64,000 nt of DNA, taken from positions 295,831 to 359,830 of the forward strand of contig NZ_BLID01000002.1 of assembly GCF_009811315.1 (NCBI RefSeq). Reading direction: 5' to 3'. This DNA is from Vibrio atypicus. Its GTDB lineage: Bacteria; Pseudomonadota; Gammaproteobacteria; Enterobacterales; Vibrionaceae. The position numbers were made by a program, and so were the translations under genes. The first letter of the stretch is position 1. The number at the start of each line of letters is the position of its first letter. Positions 1-8,032 of this stretch are shown in pieces. A model generated the notes under the pieces. That model ran no database searches. It was not told the DNA's origin and was given only the letters and a program-made list of their open reading frames with translations.

Positions 1-1
1 T

Positions 2-1447
2 ATTACCCCTAAAACCAAACACCTCGAACTTCTTAGTTTGATTGAAAGTTACGTTCATAGTGCGCAAGTTCAGAAGCTGTTACGTGAGTCGGTGAAGAAA
101 TATCAATTTGACCTCAGAAAACAAGCTCTACGACAATCGGTAATTGATAGCAATGTTAATTACCGTAAGCCGCTACGAGTGAAAATTGAGAATATAGGCC
201 AATTTGCTAGCTATCACCCAGATGGCGTTATTTCGGGTATTACAGCTGATGTCATGCTTCAAGCTTGCGATATATTAATGCTGACTTGTGATGTTGTGAG
301 TACTGAAGATGAATCTTGGGAAAGCATGTACCATGATCTGATTGATAAAAAAATCGATGTGTTGTCACCGATTGCAATCTCCGAAATTCGGAAAAACATC
401 GCTTACTTTTCAGTACCGTATTATTTCCCTGAAGCCATTCTAGTGAAAAGGGAAGGGTATAAAGATAACGTTTACAGTAATGTTTCGGAACTTATTGCAG
501 AAAGAATCGGAGTAGTGAAAGATGATTTCTATCAAGAGCTTCTTTCTCAGCGACTGCCAAATAAAACACTTTTAGCCTACCAAAGTGATGATGCTCTGTT
601 TGAGGCGTTGTCGGAAGGCGAGATTGATTATTTAGCAGTAAGTCGTGCCAACTTTAATAAGAGACTCCGTGATTCAAATGACCTTCTTCCTTTCGTCGAG
701 GAAACATTAATCGGTAGTTATTATCAATCTCCTATCGCCATCGGTTTTGCGAAAAATGACCTAGGCAGTTCGTTAGCTCCGTTGTTTAGCCGTGCAATTA
801 AAATGATTGATGTGGAGCGAATTATTTCGGTCTATGACTATCAGCCCAATTGGAAAGCGACACTACATGCTGAACAAGCATTTTCGCGTAAAAGCCAAGT
901 CTTATTCTTGTTGGTGCTTGGTTTCCTTATTGTTGTGGCGATGTACTTGCATAGTCAATCCAATAGCGACAACCTTACTAGATTAAAAAATAGACGAGCA
1001 CTTAAACAGAAATACGGAAGTGGCATTAATGGTGATGACACATTGATCTATTTAGATGTGAATAAGTTTAAGCAAATCAATGACACTTACGGACATGAAA
1101 TCGGCGACCAAGTCCTGCAAAATGTAAGTGCGCATATTGAGCGTTGCTGGCATGGCGGCAGTTATCGTATAGGTGGTGATGAGTTTGTACTCGTCGGCAA
1201 GGTCAGTGAATCTCAACTTGATTCAATAAAAGATAGGCTCACTGCCATTCCATTTGTATCTAGTGATAAGAGTATTTCATTTACTGTATCTATAGCTTTC
1301 GGCGTTTCTGAACCCGGACGTAACTTTATGAGTTTACAAGAAGTCATGCATGAAGCCGACATTTCAATGTACGAGCATAAAAACGCATTAAGAGCCAAAG
1401 TTTTTCAAGAAGAATCTGACCATAGAGTTGTGAATATTAAGCAATAG
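2..1447 (+). CDS. Diguanylate cyclase with periplasmic SBP_bac_3-like sensor (5' partial)
   Basis: The frame is already open at the first bases and no convincing start is seen; the TTG at 38 lacks a Shine-Dalgarno sequence, so the gene is cut by the window edge. The first ~270 visible residues resemble a bacterial type-3 substrate-binding domain, as in hybrid sensors that use such domains in the periplasm. One hydrophobic helix follows (about residues 287-306 counted from the TTG). A GGDEF domain comes next, with an intact GGDEF active-site motif encoded at 1172-1186 and the usual NDTYGHEIGD region before it. There is no EAL domain. The inferred job is to make cyclic di-GMP in the cytoplasm in response to a periplasmic ligand. 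The GGDEF call is certain; the ligand is unknown. Confidence 0.88.
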   Translation: MTPKTKHLELLSLIESYVHSAQVQKLLRESVKKYQFDLRKQALRQSVIDSNVNYRKPLRVKIENIGQFASYHPDGVISGITADVMLQACDILMLTCDVVSTEDESWESMYHDLIDKKIDVLSPIAISEIRKNIAYFSVPYYFPEAILVKREGYKDNVYSNVSELIAERIGVVKDDFYQELLSQRLPNKTLLAYQSDDALFEALSEGEIDYLAVSRANFNKRLRDSNDLLPFVEETLIGSYYQSPIAIGFAKNDLGSSLAPLFSRAIKMIDVERIISVYDYQPNWKATLHAEQAFSRKSQVLFLLVLGFLIVVAMYLHSQSNSDNLTRLKNRRALKQKYGSGINGDDTLIYLDVNKFKQINDTYGHEIGDQVLQNVSAHIERCWHGGSYRIGGDEFVLVGKVSESQLDSIKDRLTAIPFVSSDKSISFTVSIAFGVSEPGRNFMSLQEVMHEADISMYEHKNALRAKVFQEESDHRVVNIKQ

Positions 1448-1501
1448 TGGTTACACACTAAGCAGTTGAAACGAAAACCCCATTTTTATTCCCGAATACA
1501 C

Positions 1502-1530
1502 TTGTAATAGAAGAATGAATGGCTGATAAT
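1502..1530 (+). promoter_or_regulatory. Probable sigma-70 promoter of ffs
   Basis: A TTGTAA hexamer at 1502-1507 and GATAAT at 1525-1530 are separated by 17 bp. Initiation near 1537 would leave a leader of about 30 nt before the mature SRP RNA. Precursors with a short RNase P-removed leader are known for E. coli 4.5S RNA. This is a sequence-only call. Confidence 0.5.
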
Positions 1531-1569
1531 CCTCTCACTCCTTAGCCATGCTAAGGAAACAAAATCTAT

Positions 1570-1688
1570 GGAGGCCCTGGTCCTCCCGCAACACTAACTT
1601 GTGAACTCGGTCAGGCCCGGAAGGGAGCAGCCGCAGCAGGCGACGTGTGTGCCGGGATGTGGCTGGGGTCTCCGCCCATCTGGCCTCC
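1570..1688 (+). ncRNA. ffs: Signal recognition particle RNA (4.5S RNA)
   Basis: The apical domain of bacterial small SRP RNA is plainly present: GGTCAGGCCCGGAAGGGAGC with its GGAA tetraloop, and the downstream strand GTGTGCCGGGATG. The terminal helix is made by GGAGGCC (1570-1576) pairing with GGCCTCC (1682-1688), giving about 119 nt, close to the E. coli 4.5S length. It binds Ffh and directs cotranslational targeting to FtsY and SecYEG. The exact mature ends could differ by a few bases. Confidence 0.95.
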
Positions 1689-2263
1689 AGAAATCCCCTA
1701 TTTGAACTTTATTCCTTCATCCGATAGATATTTTTCTATGCTAACCATACGTATTCATTACTTGAATGTAACCATTTGAAATAATTTAAGTTTCTTATTA
1801 TTTAAGCCGATAATAGTAGCTTGCCGAAACTAAGTCACGCTTGAGTGACTCACATCACAAATTGTCTGATCGGACGAGAGCAATGTAGCTAATTGTTATC
1901 TGCTTTGCATACTTAATGTTAATTTTTTTGCACAATATCTAGCATAAGATGCTAAATGCTAGTGTCTTTATAGATAAAATGGCATGTCAATCTAACCGCA
2001 ATAAATATCTCGCACTAATATGCTAGTTTTTTTATTTTTGGTGGTGTTTTTTGCTGAATTGTTGAAGTAATCGGGCAGTTATGCGATTTTTTGCTACATT
2101 TTTATGGCAAATTACTTCAATGATTGATAATGTGTGCCGCAATCTTTGTAAGGTTTTAGATTTTTCTGCTCATTTTTTGTGCTAAATAAATCTAAATCAC
2201 TGCCCGTTCTGGTGAACTTGCAAAGAAGTCATGGATGCAAATGAAAAATTTGGAGTTTTAAGC
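1689..2263 (+). other. Long non-coding region upstream of oppA
   Basis: About 575 bases with no credible gene. It is AT-rich and must hold the opp promoter and probably a long 5' leader. The only site I can point to is a CRP-like palindrome at 1844-1859. In enterobacteria oppA is a target of the sRNA GcvB and of Lrp, but no such site can be proven here by eye. Confidence 0.5.
1844..1859 (+). promoter_or_regulatory. Candidate CRP-binding site upstream of opp
   Basis: AGTGA and TCACA half-sites are separated by 6 bases, matching 9 of the 10 conserved positions of the TGTGA-N6-TCACA consensus. It lies about 400 bp before oppA, so its role depends on where transcription starts. Confidence 0.35.
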
Positions 2264-3895
2264 ATGTATAAGAACAAAATCACTCAAGCCCTTCTTCTAG
2301 GTGCTGGTCTAGCAGTGGCTGCTACCTCTACCGCAACTCTTGCAGCTGATGTTCCAGCTGGCGTTAAACTCGCTGATAAGCAAGAACTAGTACGTGGTAA
2401 CGGTACTGAAGTTGCGACTATCGACCCTCACAAATCTCAAGGTGTACCAGAGTCTCACGTTATTCGTGATATCCTTGAAGGCTTGGTGAACCAAGATGCT
2501 GACGGTAACACTATCCCTGGTGTTGCAGAGTCTTGGGAAACAACAGACAACAAAACATTTACTTTCCACCTACGCAAAGATGCTAAATGGTCTAACGGCG
2601 ACCCTGTAACAGCAGGCGATTTCGTATATTCTTTCCAACGCGCTGTAGAACCAGCAACAGCTTCTCCATACTCTTGGTACATGGAATACACCAAGATGAA
2701 GAATGCTAAAGACATCGTTGCAGGTAAGAAAGACAAGTCTGAACTTGGTGTTAAAGCAGTTGATGATCACACATTGGTTGTTGAACTAGACACAGCAGTT
2801 CCTTACTTCGTAATGATGACTGGTCACACTACGATGAAGCCGGTTCATAAAGCGACAGTAGAGAAGTTCGGTGATCAGTGGACTAAACCAGAAAACTTTG
2901 TTGGTAACGGTGCATTCGTTGTTAACAACTGGGTAGTGAACGAGCGTCTAGAGCTTAAACGTAATGAACAGTACTGGGATAACGCTGATACAGTTCTGAA
3001 CAAAGTAACTTTCCTACCTATTGAAAATGCGGTAGCGGAAATGAATCGTTTCCTATCTGGTGAAATCGACTTCACTTCAACTCTTCCAACTGAGCACTTT
3101 AAGCGCCTGAAGAAAGAGTACCCAGAATCAGTTTCTGTTGAAGGTAGCTTATGTACTTACTACTACTCATTCAACACTAAGAAAGAACCATTTAACGACG
3201 TTCGCGTTCGTAAAGCGATTTCTTACGCTATCGACCGTAACATCGTAACAGATGCGATCCTTGCTCAAGGTCAGAAGCCAGCTTACTTCCTAACTCCAGA
3301 AATTACAGCTAACTTCAACCCAGAGCTACCTCAGTACGGCACTATGTCTCAGAAAGAGCGTAATGCTGAAGCTGCTCGTCTTCTAGCTGAAGCTGGTTAC
3401 GGTAAAGACAACCCGCTTAAGTTTAACCTTCTTTACAACACAAACGAGAACCACAAGAAAATTGCTGTAGCACTTGGTTCTATGTGGAAGAAGACACTTG
3501 GTCTAGACGTTACTCTAGAAAACCAAGAGTGGAAAACTTACCTATCTACTAAAGATCAGGGTGACTTCGAAGTATCTCGCGCTGGTTGGTGTGGTGACTA
3601 CAACGAAGCGTCTTCATTCCTGACGCTAATGGTGAGCAAGAACACAACTGGTGGTCAACATTGGGGTAACAAAGATTACGATGCGCTTATCGACAAGGCT
3701 CTTAACTCTACTTCAGAAGAAGAGCGTACAGCTCTTTACCTAGAAGCAGAGAAGCTAATGGCGAAAGATATGCCAATAGCACCTATCTACCAGTACGTAC
3801 GTTCTCGTCTACTTAACCCGCACGTTGGTGGTTTCCCATCAGCTAACGCGGAAGAAAAGATCTACTCAAAAGATCTTTACATCACCGCTCAATAA
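2264..3895 (+). CDS. oppA: Oligopeptide ABC transporter, periplasmic binding protein
   Basis: SBP_bac_5 family protein that binds oligopeptides in the periplasm and delivers them to OppBCDF. I chose the ATG at 2264 rather than 2231: a GGAG lies 8 bases before it, it opens a clean signal peptide (MYKNK, hydrophobic core, cut near TLA-AD), and it gives 543 aa, the E. coli OppA length. The extra N-terminal residues from 2231 would spoil the signal sequence. The family pattern around the conserved YSFQRAVEP segment is present. It is first gene of oppABCDF, separated from oppB by a stem-loop that could set its higher expression. A dipeptide-binding relative is possible, but gene order and length fit OppA. 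Confidence 0.95.
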   Translation: MYKNKITQALLLGAGLAVAATSTATLAADVPAGVKLADKQELVRGNGTEVATIDPHKSQGVPESHVIRDILEGLVNQDADGNTIPGVAESWETTDNKTFTFHLRKDAKWSNGDPVTAGDFVYSFQRAVEPATASPYSWYMEYTKMKNAKDIVAGKKDKSELGVKAVDDHTLVVELDTAVPYFVMMTGHTTMKPVHKATVEKFGDQWTKPENFVGNGAFVVNNWVVNERLELKRNEQYWDNADTVLNKVTFLPIENAVAEMNRFLSGEIDFTSTLPTEHFKRLKKEYPESVSVEGSLCTYYYSFNTKKEPFNDVRVRKAISYAIDRNIVTDAILAQGQKPAYFLTPEITANFNPELPQYGTMSQKERNAEAARLLAEAGYGKDNPLKFNLLYNTNENHKKIAVALGSMWKKTLGLDVTLENQEWKTYLSTKDQGDFEVSRAGWCGDYNEASSFLTLMVSKNTTGGQHWGNKDYDALIDKALNSTSEEERTALYLEAEKLMAKDMPIAPIYQYVRSRLLNPHVGGFPSANAEEKIYSKDLYITAQ

Positions 3896-3922
3896 TCCTG
3901 AGCAGATAGAACTATAAAAAAG

Positions 3923-3956
3923 AGGCTCTGCATGTGAGAAATCACATGTAGCGCCT
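3923..3956 (+). other. Intercistronic stem-loop between oppA and oppB
   Basis: AGGC and CATGTGA on the left pair with TCACATG and GCCT on the right, around a GAAA loop (3938-3941). No run of T follows, so this is not a normal terminator. It more likely protects the 3' end of an oppA-only transcript or partly reduces readthrough. Confidence 0.6.
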
Positions 3957-4024
3957 ATCTTCAATCAAAATTTACTTGATTGAACTTGTTTAATTTTAAT
4001 GTCACAGACTGAAAGAGTGAGTTT

Positions 4025-4945
4025 ATGCTTAAATTCATCGCAAAAAGGATATTTGAAGCGATCCCAACTATGTTGGTTTTGATCACGGTATCTTTCTTTC
4101 TCATGCGTTTTGCGCCAGGTAACCCATTTTCTAGTGAGAAACCGTTACCTCCTGAAGTTATGGCTAACATCGAAGCTAAATACGGCCTAGATAAGCCTGT
4201 TTTTGAACAATACACGACGTACCTATTCAACGTAGTACAGGGTGATTTTGGTCCTTCATTTAAGTACCTAGATTATTCAGTAAACGAGCTTATCTCGGTT
4301 GCACTGCCTGTATCTGCAAAAGTGGGTTTCATCGCCTTTATCTTTACAGTCATCATGGGTGTCACGGTCGGTACCATAGCCGCCTTGAAACATAACACCT
4401 GGGTGGACTACACCATCATGTCGACGGCAATGATTGGTGTGGTAATGCCGTCATTCGTACTGGCTCCTGCACTTATCTACCTGTTCTCGCTGCACTGGAA
4501 TCTTTTCCCCGCAGGTGGTTGGCACGATGGAGGCTTTAAGTATTTAGTACTGCCGGTCATCGGTATGTCCCTCTTATACGTGGCAACGTTTGCCCGTATT
4601 ACACGTGGTTCGATGATTGAAACATTGAACAGTAACTTTATCCGTACCGCTCGTGCGAAGGGTCTAAGTTACCGTTACATCATCATCAAACACGCTCTTA
4701 AACCAGCACTTCTACCTGTTGTTTCTTACATGGGCCCTGCATTCGTAGGTATCATCACAGGTTCGGTTGTTATCGAAACAATCTTTGGTCTTCCTGGCAT
4801 TGGTAAACTGTTTGTTAATGCTGCCTTCAACCGAGATTACTCGCTAGTAATGGGTGTAACCATCTTGATTGGTTTACTCTTCATTCTATTCAACGCGATC
4901 GTTGATATCTTACTAGCAATGATTGACCCGAAAATTCGCTACTAA
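4025..4945 (+). CDS. oppB: Oligopeptide ABC transporter permease OppB
   Basis: A 306-residue inner-membrane permease of the BPD_transp_1 family with six predicted membrane segments. The N-terminus (KFIAKRIFEAIPTMLVL) and the long periplasmic first loop containing the GLDKPVFEQY segment are typical of OppB/DppB. The cytoplasmic coupling loop is visible as the RTARAKGLSYRYIIIKHALKPA region, which docks on the ATPase. It forms a heterodimer with OppC. It sits second in oppABCDF, with a start 129 bp after oppA. DppB-type specificity cannot be excluded from sequence alone. Confidence 0.95.
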   Translation: MLKFIAKRIFEAIPTMLVLITVSFFLMRFAPGNPFSSEKPLPPEVMANIEAKYGLDKPVFEQYTTYLFNVVQGDFGPSFKYLDYSVNELISVALPVSAKVGFIAFIFTVIMGVTVGTIAALKHNTWVDYTIMSTAMIGVVMPSFVLAPALIYLFSLHWNLFPAGGWHDGGFKYLVLPVIGMSLLYVATFARITRGSMIETLNSNFIRTARAKGLSYRYIIIKHALKPALLPVVSYMGPAFVGIITGSVVIETIFGLPGIGKLFVNAAFNRDYSLVMGVTILIGLLFILFNAIVDILLAMIDPKIRY

Positions 4946-4960
4946 CAGGGAAGTTTGGTT

Positions 4961-5863
4961 ATGTTAACGAAAAAAGAGAATTTAGAAGCGGTCGAGAAAT
5001 TTGCAGAGAATCTGGAAATTGAAGGTCGTAGTTTGTGGCAAGACGCCCGTATCCGCTTTATGCGTAACAAAGCGGCTATGGTGAGTCTTTGTATCCTATT
5101 CATTATGACAATGGCAGTCATCTTCCTGCCAATGATCGCACCTTATACCTTTGATGATACTGACTGGTATGCCATGCACGTTGGTCCAAATGCAGAGCAC
5201 TGGTTTGGTACTGATAGCTTAGGTCGTGATTTGTATGTACGTACTCTTGTTGGTGGTCGAATCTCACTGATGGTTGGCGTGATGGGTGCATTCGTAGCAG
5301 TACTTATCGGTACGCTTTACGGTGCAGCGTCAGGCTTTATCGGCGGTAAAGTTGACCGTGTGATGATGCGTATTCTTGAGATCCTTTACGCTGTACCATT
5401 CATGTTCCTAGTTATCGTACTTGTGACATTCTTTGGTCGTAACATCGTTTTGATCTTTGTTGCTATCGGTGCGATTGCTTGGCTAGACATGGCGCGTATT
5501 GTACGTGGTCAAACGCTTAGCTTACGTAGTAAAGAGTTCATCGAAGCTGCACACGTTTGTGGTGTAAGTAACTGGAAAATCATTACTCGCCACATCGTTC
5601 CAAACGTACTTGGCATTGTTGCGGTATATTCTACGCTTCTAATTCCAAGCATGATTCTGACTGAATCATTCCTTTCATTCCTTGGTCTTGGTGTACAGGA
5701 ACCAATGACTAGTTGGGGCGCACTTCTTCAGGAAGGCTCTCAGACAATGGAAGTAGCAATCTGGCAGCTGGCATTCCCAGCAGCGTTCATGGTTGTGACT
5801 CTATTCTGCTTCAACTATGTTGGTGACGGCCTGCGCGACGCGCTGGATCCAAAAGACAGATAA
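4961..5863 (+). CDS. oppC: Oligopeptide ABC transporter permease OppC
   Basis: Second permease subunit, 300 aa, with an N-terminal OppC_N segment (LWQDARIRFMRNKAAMVSL) followed by a BPD_transp_1 domain. The coupling motif is seen as EAAHVCGVSNWKIITRHIVPN. The ATG at 4961 is preferred over the TTG at 4955 because AGGGAAG lies at a good distance before it and the length then matches OppC. It follows oppB after 15 bp, so translation is probably coupled. Works with OppB to form the membrane channel for peptides. Confidence 0.95.
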   Translation: MLTKKENLEAVEKFAENLEIEGRSLWQDARIRFMRNKAAMVSLCILFIMTMAVIFLPMIAPYTFDDTDWYAMHVGPNAEHWFGTDSLGRDLYVRTLVGGRISLMVGVMGAFVAVLIGTLYGAASGFIGGKVDRVMMRILEILYAVPFMFLVIVLVTFFGRNIVLIFVAIGAIAWLDMARIVRGQTLSLRSKEFIEAAHVCGVSNWKIITRHIVPNVLGIVAVYSTLLIPSMILTESFLSFLGLGVQEPMTSWGALLQEGSQTMEVAIWQLAFPAAFMVVTLFCFNYVGDGLRDALDPKDR

Positions 5864-5888
5864 TTAAAATAGAAAGATTAAGGAAGCA

Positions 5889-6863
5889 ATGATGAGTTTA
5901 TTAGATGTCAAAGATCTGCGCGTCGAATTTACCACGCAAGATGGTATCGTAACCGCAGTAAACGATTTGAACTTCTCTCTGAACCAAGGCGAAACATTAG
6001 GTATCGTAGGTGAATCAGGTTCAGGTAAGTCTCAAACAGTATTTGCTATCATGGGTTTACTGGCGAAAAACGGTATTATCTCAGGTAGTGCAAAGTTTGA
6101 AGGTAATGAGATTCTCAACCTTCCAGAAAGCGCACTAAACAAAGTGCGTGCTGAACAGATCGCAATGATCTTCCAAGACCCAATGACGTCACTTAACCCT
6201 TATATGAAGGTTAGTGATCAGTTGATGGAAGTGTTGATGCTGCACAAAGGCATGGGCAAAGCAGAAGCATTTGAAGAATCTGTACGCATGCTAGAAGCGG
6301 TGAAAATTCCTGAAGCTCGTAAGCGTATTACCATGTACCCGCACGAATTCTCAGGCGGTATGCGTCAGCGTGTAATGATTGCAATGGCTCTGCTATGTCG
6401 TCCTAAACTGTTGATTGCCGATGAGCCAACGACAGCATTGGATGTAACAGTTCAAGCGCAGATCATGGATCTTCTTAACGAATTGAAAGATGAGTTCAAC
6501 ACGGCAATTATCATGATCACGCACGACCTCGGTGTTGTTGCTGGTTCATGTGACAAAGTGCTTGTTATGTACGCAGGCCGTACCATGGAATACGGTACTG
6601 TGGACGAAATCTTCTATCACCCAACTCACCCATACGCGGAAGGCCTATTAAAAGCGATTCCTCGTTTGGATACTGAAGGCGAAATCTTACCGACCATTCC
6701 AGGTAACCCGCCAAACTTACTTCGCCTACCACCTGGCTGCCCTTATCAAGAGCGTTGTCACCGTGTGATGGATCATTGTAAAAAAGAAGCACCTATCCTA
6801 ACGCCATTTGGTGAAGGTCGTCAGCGTGCATGTTTCTCTGAGTGGGAGGGTTGGACAAAATGA
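5889..6863 (+). CDS. oppD: Oligopeptide ABC transporter ATPase OppD
   Basis: ATP-binding subunit, 324 aa. It shows Walker A (GESGSGKS), the signature FSGGMRQRV, Walker B ending LIADEPTTALD, and the H-loop ITHDLG. The C-terminal oligo_HPY domain, with the cysteines of the PPGCPYQERC segment, is the part that in relatives carries an iron-sulfur cluster. AGGAA at 5881-5885 precedes two adjacent ATG codons (5889 and 5892); I keep the first. It overlaps oppF by 4 bases. Drives peptide uptake with OppF. Confidence 0.96.
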   Translation: MMSLLDVKDLRVEFTTQDGIVTAVNDLNFSLNQGETLGIVGESGSGKSQTVFAIMGLLAKNGIISGSAKFEGNEILNLPESALNKVRAEQIAMIFQDPMTSLNPYMKVSDQLMEVLMLHKGMGKAEAFEESVRMLEAVKIPEARKRITMYPHEFSGGMRQRVMIAMALLCRPKLLIADEPTTALDVTVQAQIMDLLNELKDEFNTAIIMITHDLGVVAGSCDKVLVMYAGRTMEYGTVDEIFYHPTHPYAEGLLKAIPRLDTEGEILPTIPGNPPNLLRLPPGCPYQERCHRVMDHCKKEAPILTPFGEGRQRACFSEWEGWTK

Positions 6864-7852
6864 GTGTAGATAAAAGCCTAATTCTAGATGTTAAAGATCT
6901 AAAAGTTCATTTCAGCATTGCAGCTAAATCTGCTTGGCCTTGGTCGAAGCCTTCTAACCTGAAAGCGGTTGATGGTGTTGATGTTCGCCTTTACGAAGGT
7001 GAAACACTTGGCGTAGTAGGTGAGTCTGGTTGTGGTAAATCGACGTTTGCTCGTGCAATCATCGGTCTTGTCGAGGCAACAGATGGCGATGTGATGTGGT
7101 TGGGCCAAGACCTAACGAAGATGAAAGAAGTTCAGCGCCGTGAAACGCGCAAAGAGATCCAGATGATATTTCAGGATCCTCTGGCCTCACTAAACCCACG
7201 TATGACAGTGGGCGACATCATCGCGGAACCATTAGAGACATTCTACCCAGAAATCTCTAAAGAAGATGTGAAAGATCGTGTTAAAGAGATGATGGCAAAA
7301 GTAGGCCTACTACCAAACGTTATCAACCGTTACCCACACGAGTTTTCTGGCGGTCAGTGTCAGCGTATCGGTATCGCGCGTGCGCTTATCTTGAAGCCTA
7401 AAATGATCATTTGTGATGAACCTGTATCAGCTCTTGACGTGTCTATTCAAGCTCAGGTAGTTAACCTGCTGAAAGAACTACAAAAAGAGCTAGGTCTTTC
7501 GCTTGTATTCATCGCGCACGATCTGTCAGTGGTAAAACATATTTCTGACCGTGTATTGGTAATGTACTTAGGTAACGCAGTGGAGCTTGGCGAAGCTGAA
7601 GCTCTGTTCTCTGATCCTAAACACCCATATACTCGCGCGCTGATGTCTGCGGTTCCAATCCCAGATCCTAAGCTTGAACGAGCGAAAAAGATTGAGATGC
7701 TAGAAGGTGATTTACCGTCGCCAATTAGCCCTCCATCTGGTTGTGTATTTCGTACTCGTTGCCCTCAAGCAACAGACGCTTGTGCGCAAACTAAGCCTTC
7801 TATTCAAGGCAATGATGTTCACGCGGTATCTTGTTTACACGTGAGTGTCTAA
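6860..7852 (+). CDS. oppF: Oligopeptide ABC transporter ATPase OppF
   Basis: Second ATPase of the importer, 330 aa, with Walker A (GESGCGKS), signature FSGGQCQR, Walker B (IICDEPVSALD), and a C-terminal oligo_HPY domain with the CVFRTRCPQA cysteines. The real start is the ATG at 6860, inside an ATGA overlap with the oppD stop and preceded by a GGGAGGG sequence; the upstream GTG at 6842 is an in-frame extension into oppD. OppD and OppF form the asymmetric nucleotide-binding pair. Last gene of the operon, ended by the terminator at 7877. Confidence 0.96.
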   Translation: MSVDKSLILDVKDLKVHFSIAAKSAWPWSKPSNLKAVDGVDVRLYEGETLGVVGESGCGKSTFARAIIGLVEATDGDVMWLGQDLTKMKEVQRRETRKEIQMIFQDPLASLNPRMTVGDIIAEPLETFYPEISKEDVKDRVKEMMAKVGLLPNVINRYPHEFSGGQCQRIGIARALILKPKMIICDEPVSALDVSIQAQVVNLLKELQKELGLSLVFIAHDLSVVKHISDRVLVMYLGNAVELGEAEALFSDPKHPYTRALMSAVPIPDPKLERAKKIEMLEGDLPSPISPPSGCVFRTRCPQATDACAQTKPSIQGNDVHAVSCLHVSV

Positions 7853-7876
7853 TTAAATTCAGCCTGTGACGGGCTC

Positions 7877-7911
7877 AAGCGCGGCATCTTTCGGGAGTCG
7901 CGCTTTTTTTG
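7877..7911 (+). terminator. Rho-independent terminator of oppABCDF
   Basis: AAGCGCG (7877-7883) pairs with CGCGCTT (7899-7905) and is followed by a run of T. Confidence 0.88.
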
Positions 7912-7952
7912 TTTTGGTCATTAGGCTAATACCTCAAAAAATTTGAACAACT

Positions 7953-7991
7953 AAGCCAACTTCGTCTAGTTTTTAGAGAGTTGGCTTTTTT
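7953..7991 (+). terminator. Second terminator-like hairpin downstream of opp, upstream of yqjG
   Basis: AAGCCAACT (7953-7961) pairs perfectly with AGTTGGCTT (7979-7987), then a T run. It is 40 bp past the opp terminator and 40 bp before the next gene. It could be a backup terminator, an attenuator in the yqjG leader, or the end of a small transcript. Confidence 0.7.
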
Positions 7992-8032
7992 TATACTTGT
8001 AGCATCACCATTGGATCAAAGAGGCATAGGGT

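Noticed and set aside
2231..2263. Longer start for oppA
   Set aside because: Eleven extra residues ahead of the signal peptide; the ATG at 2264 has a better ribosome site and normal length.
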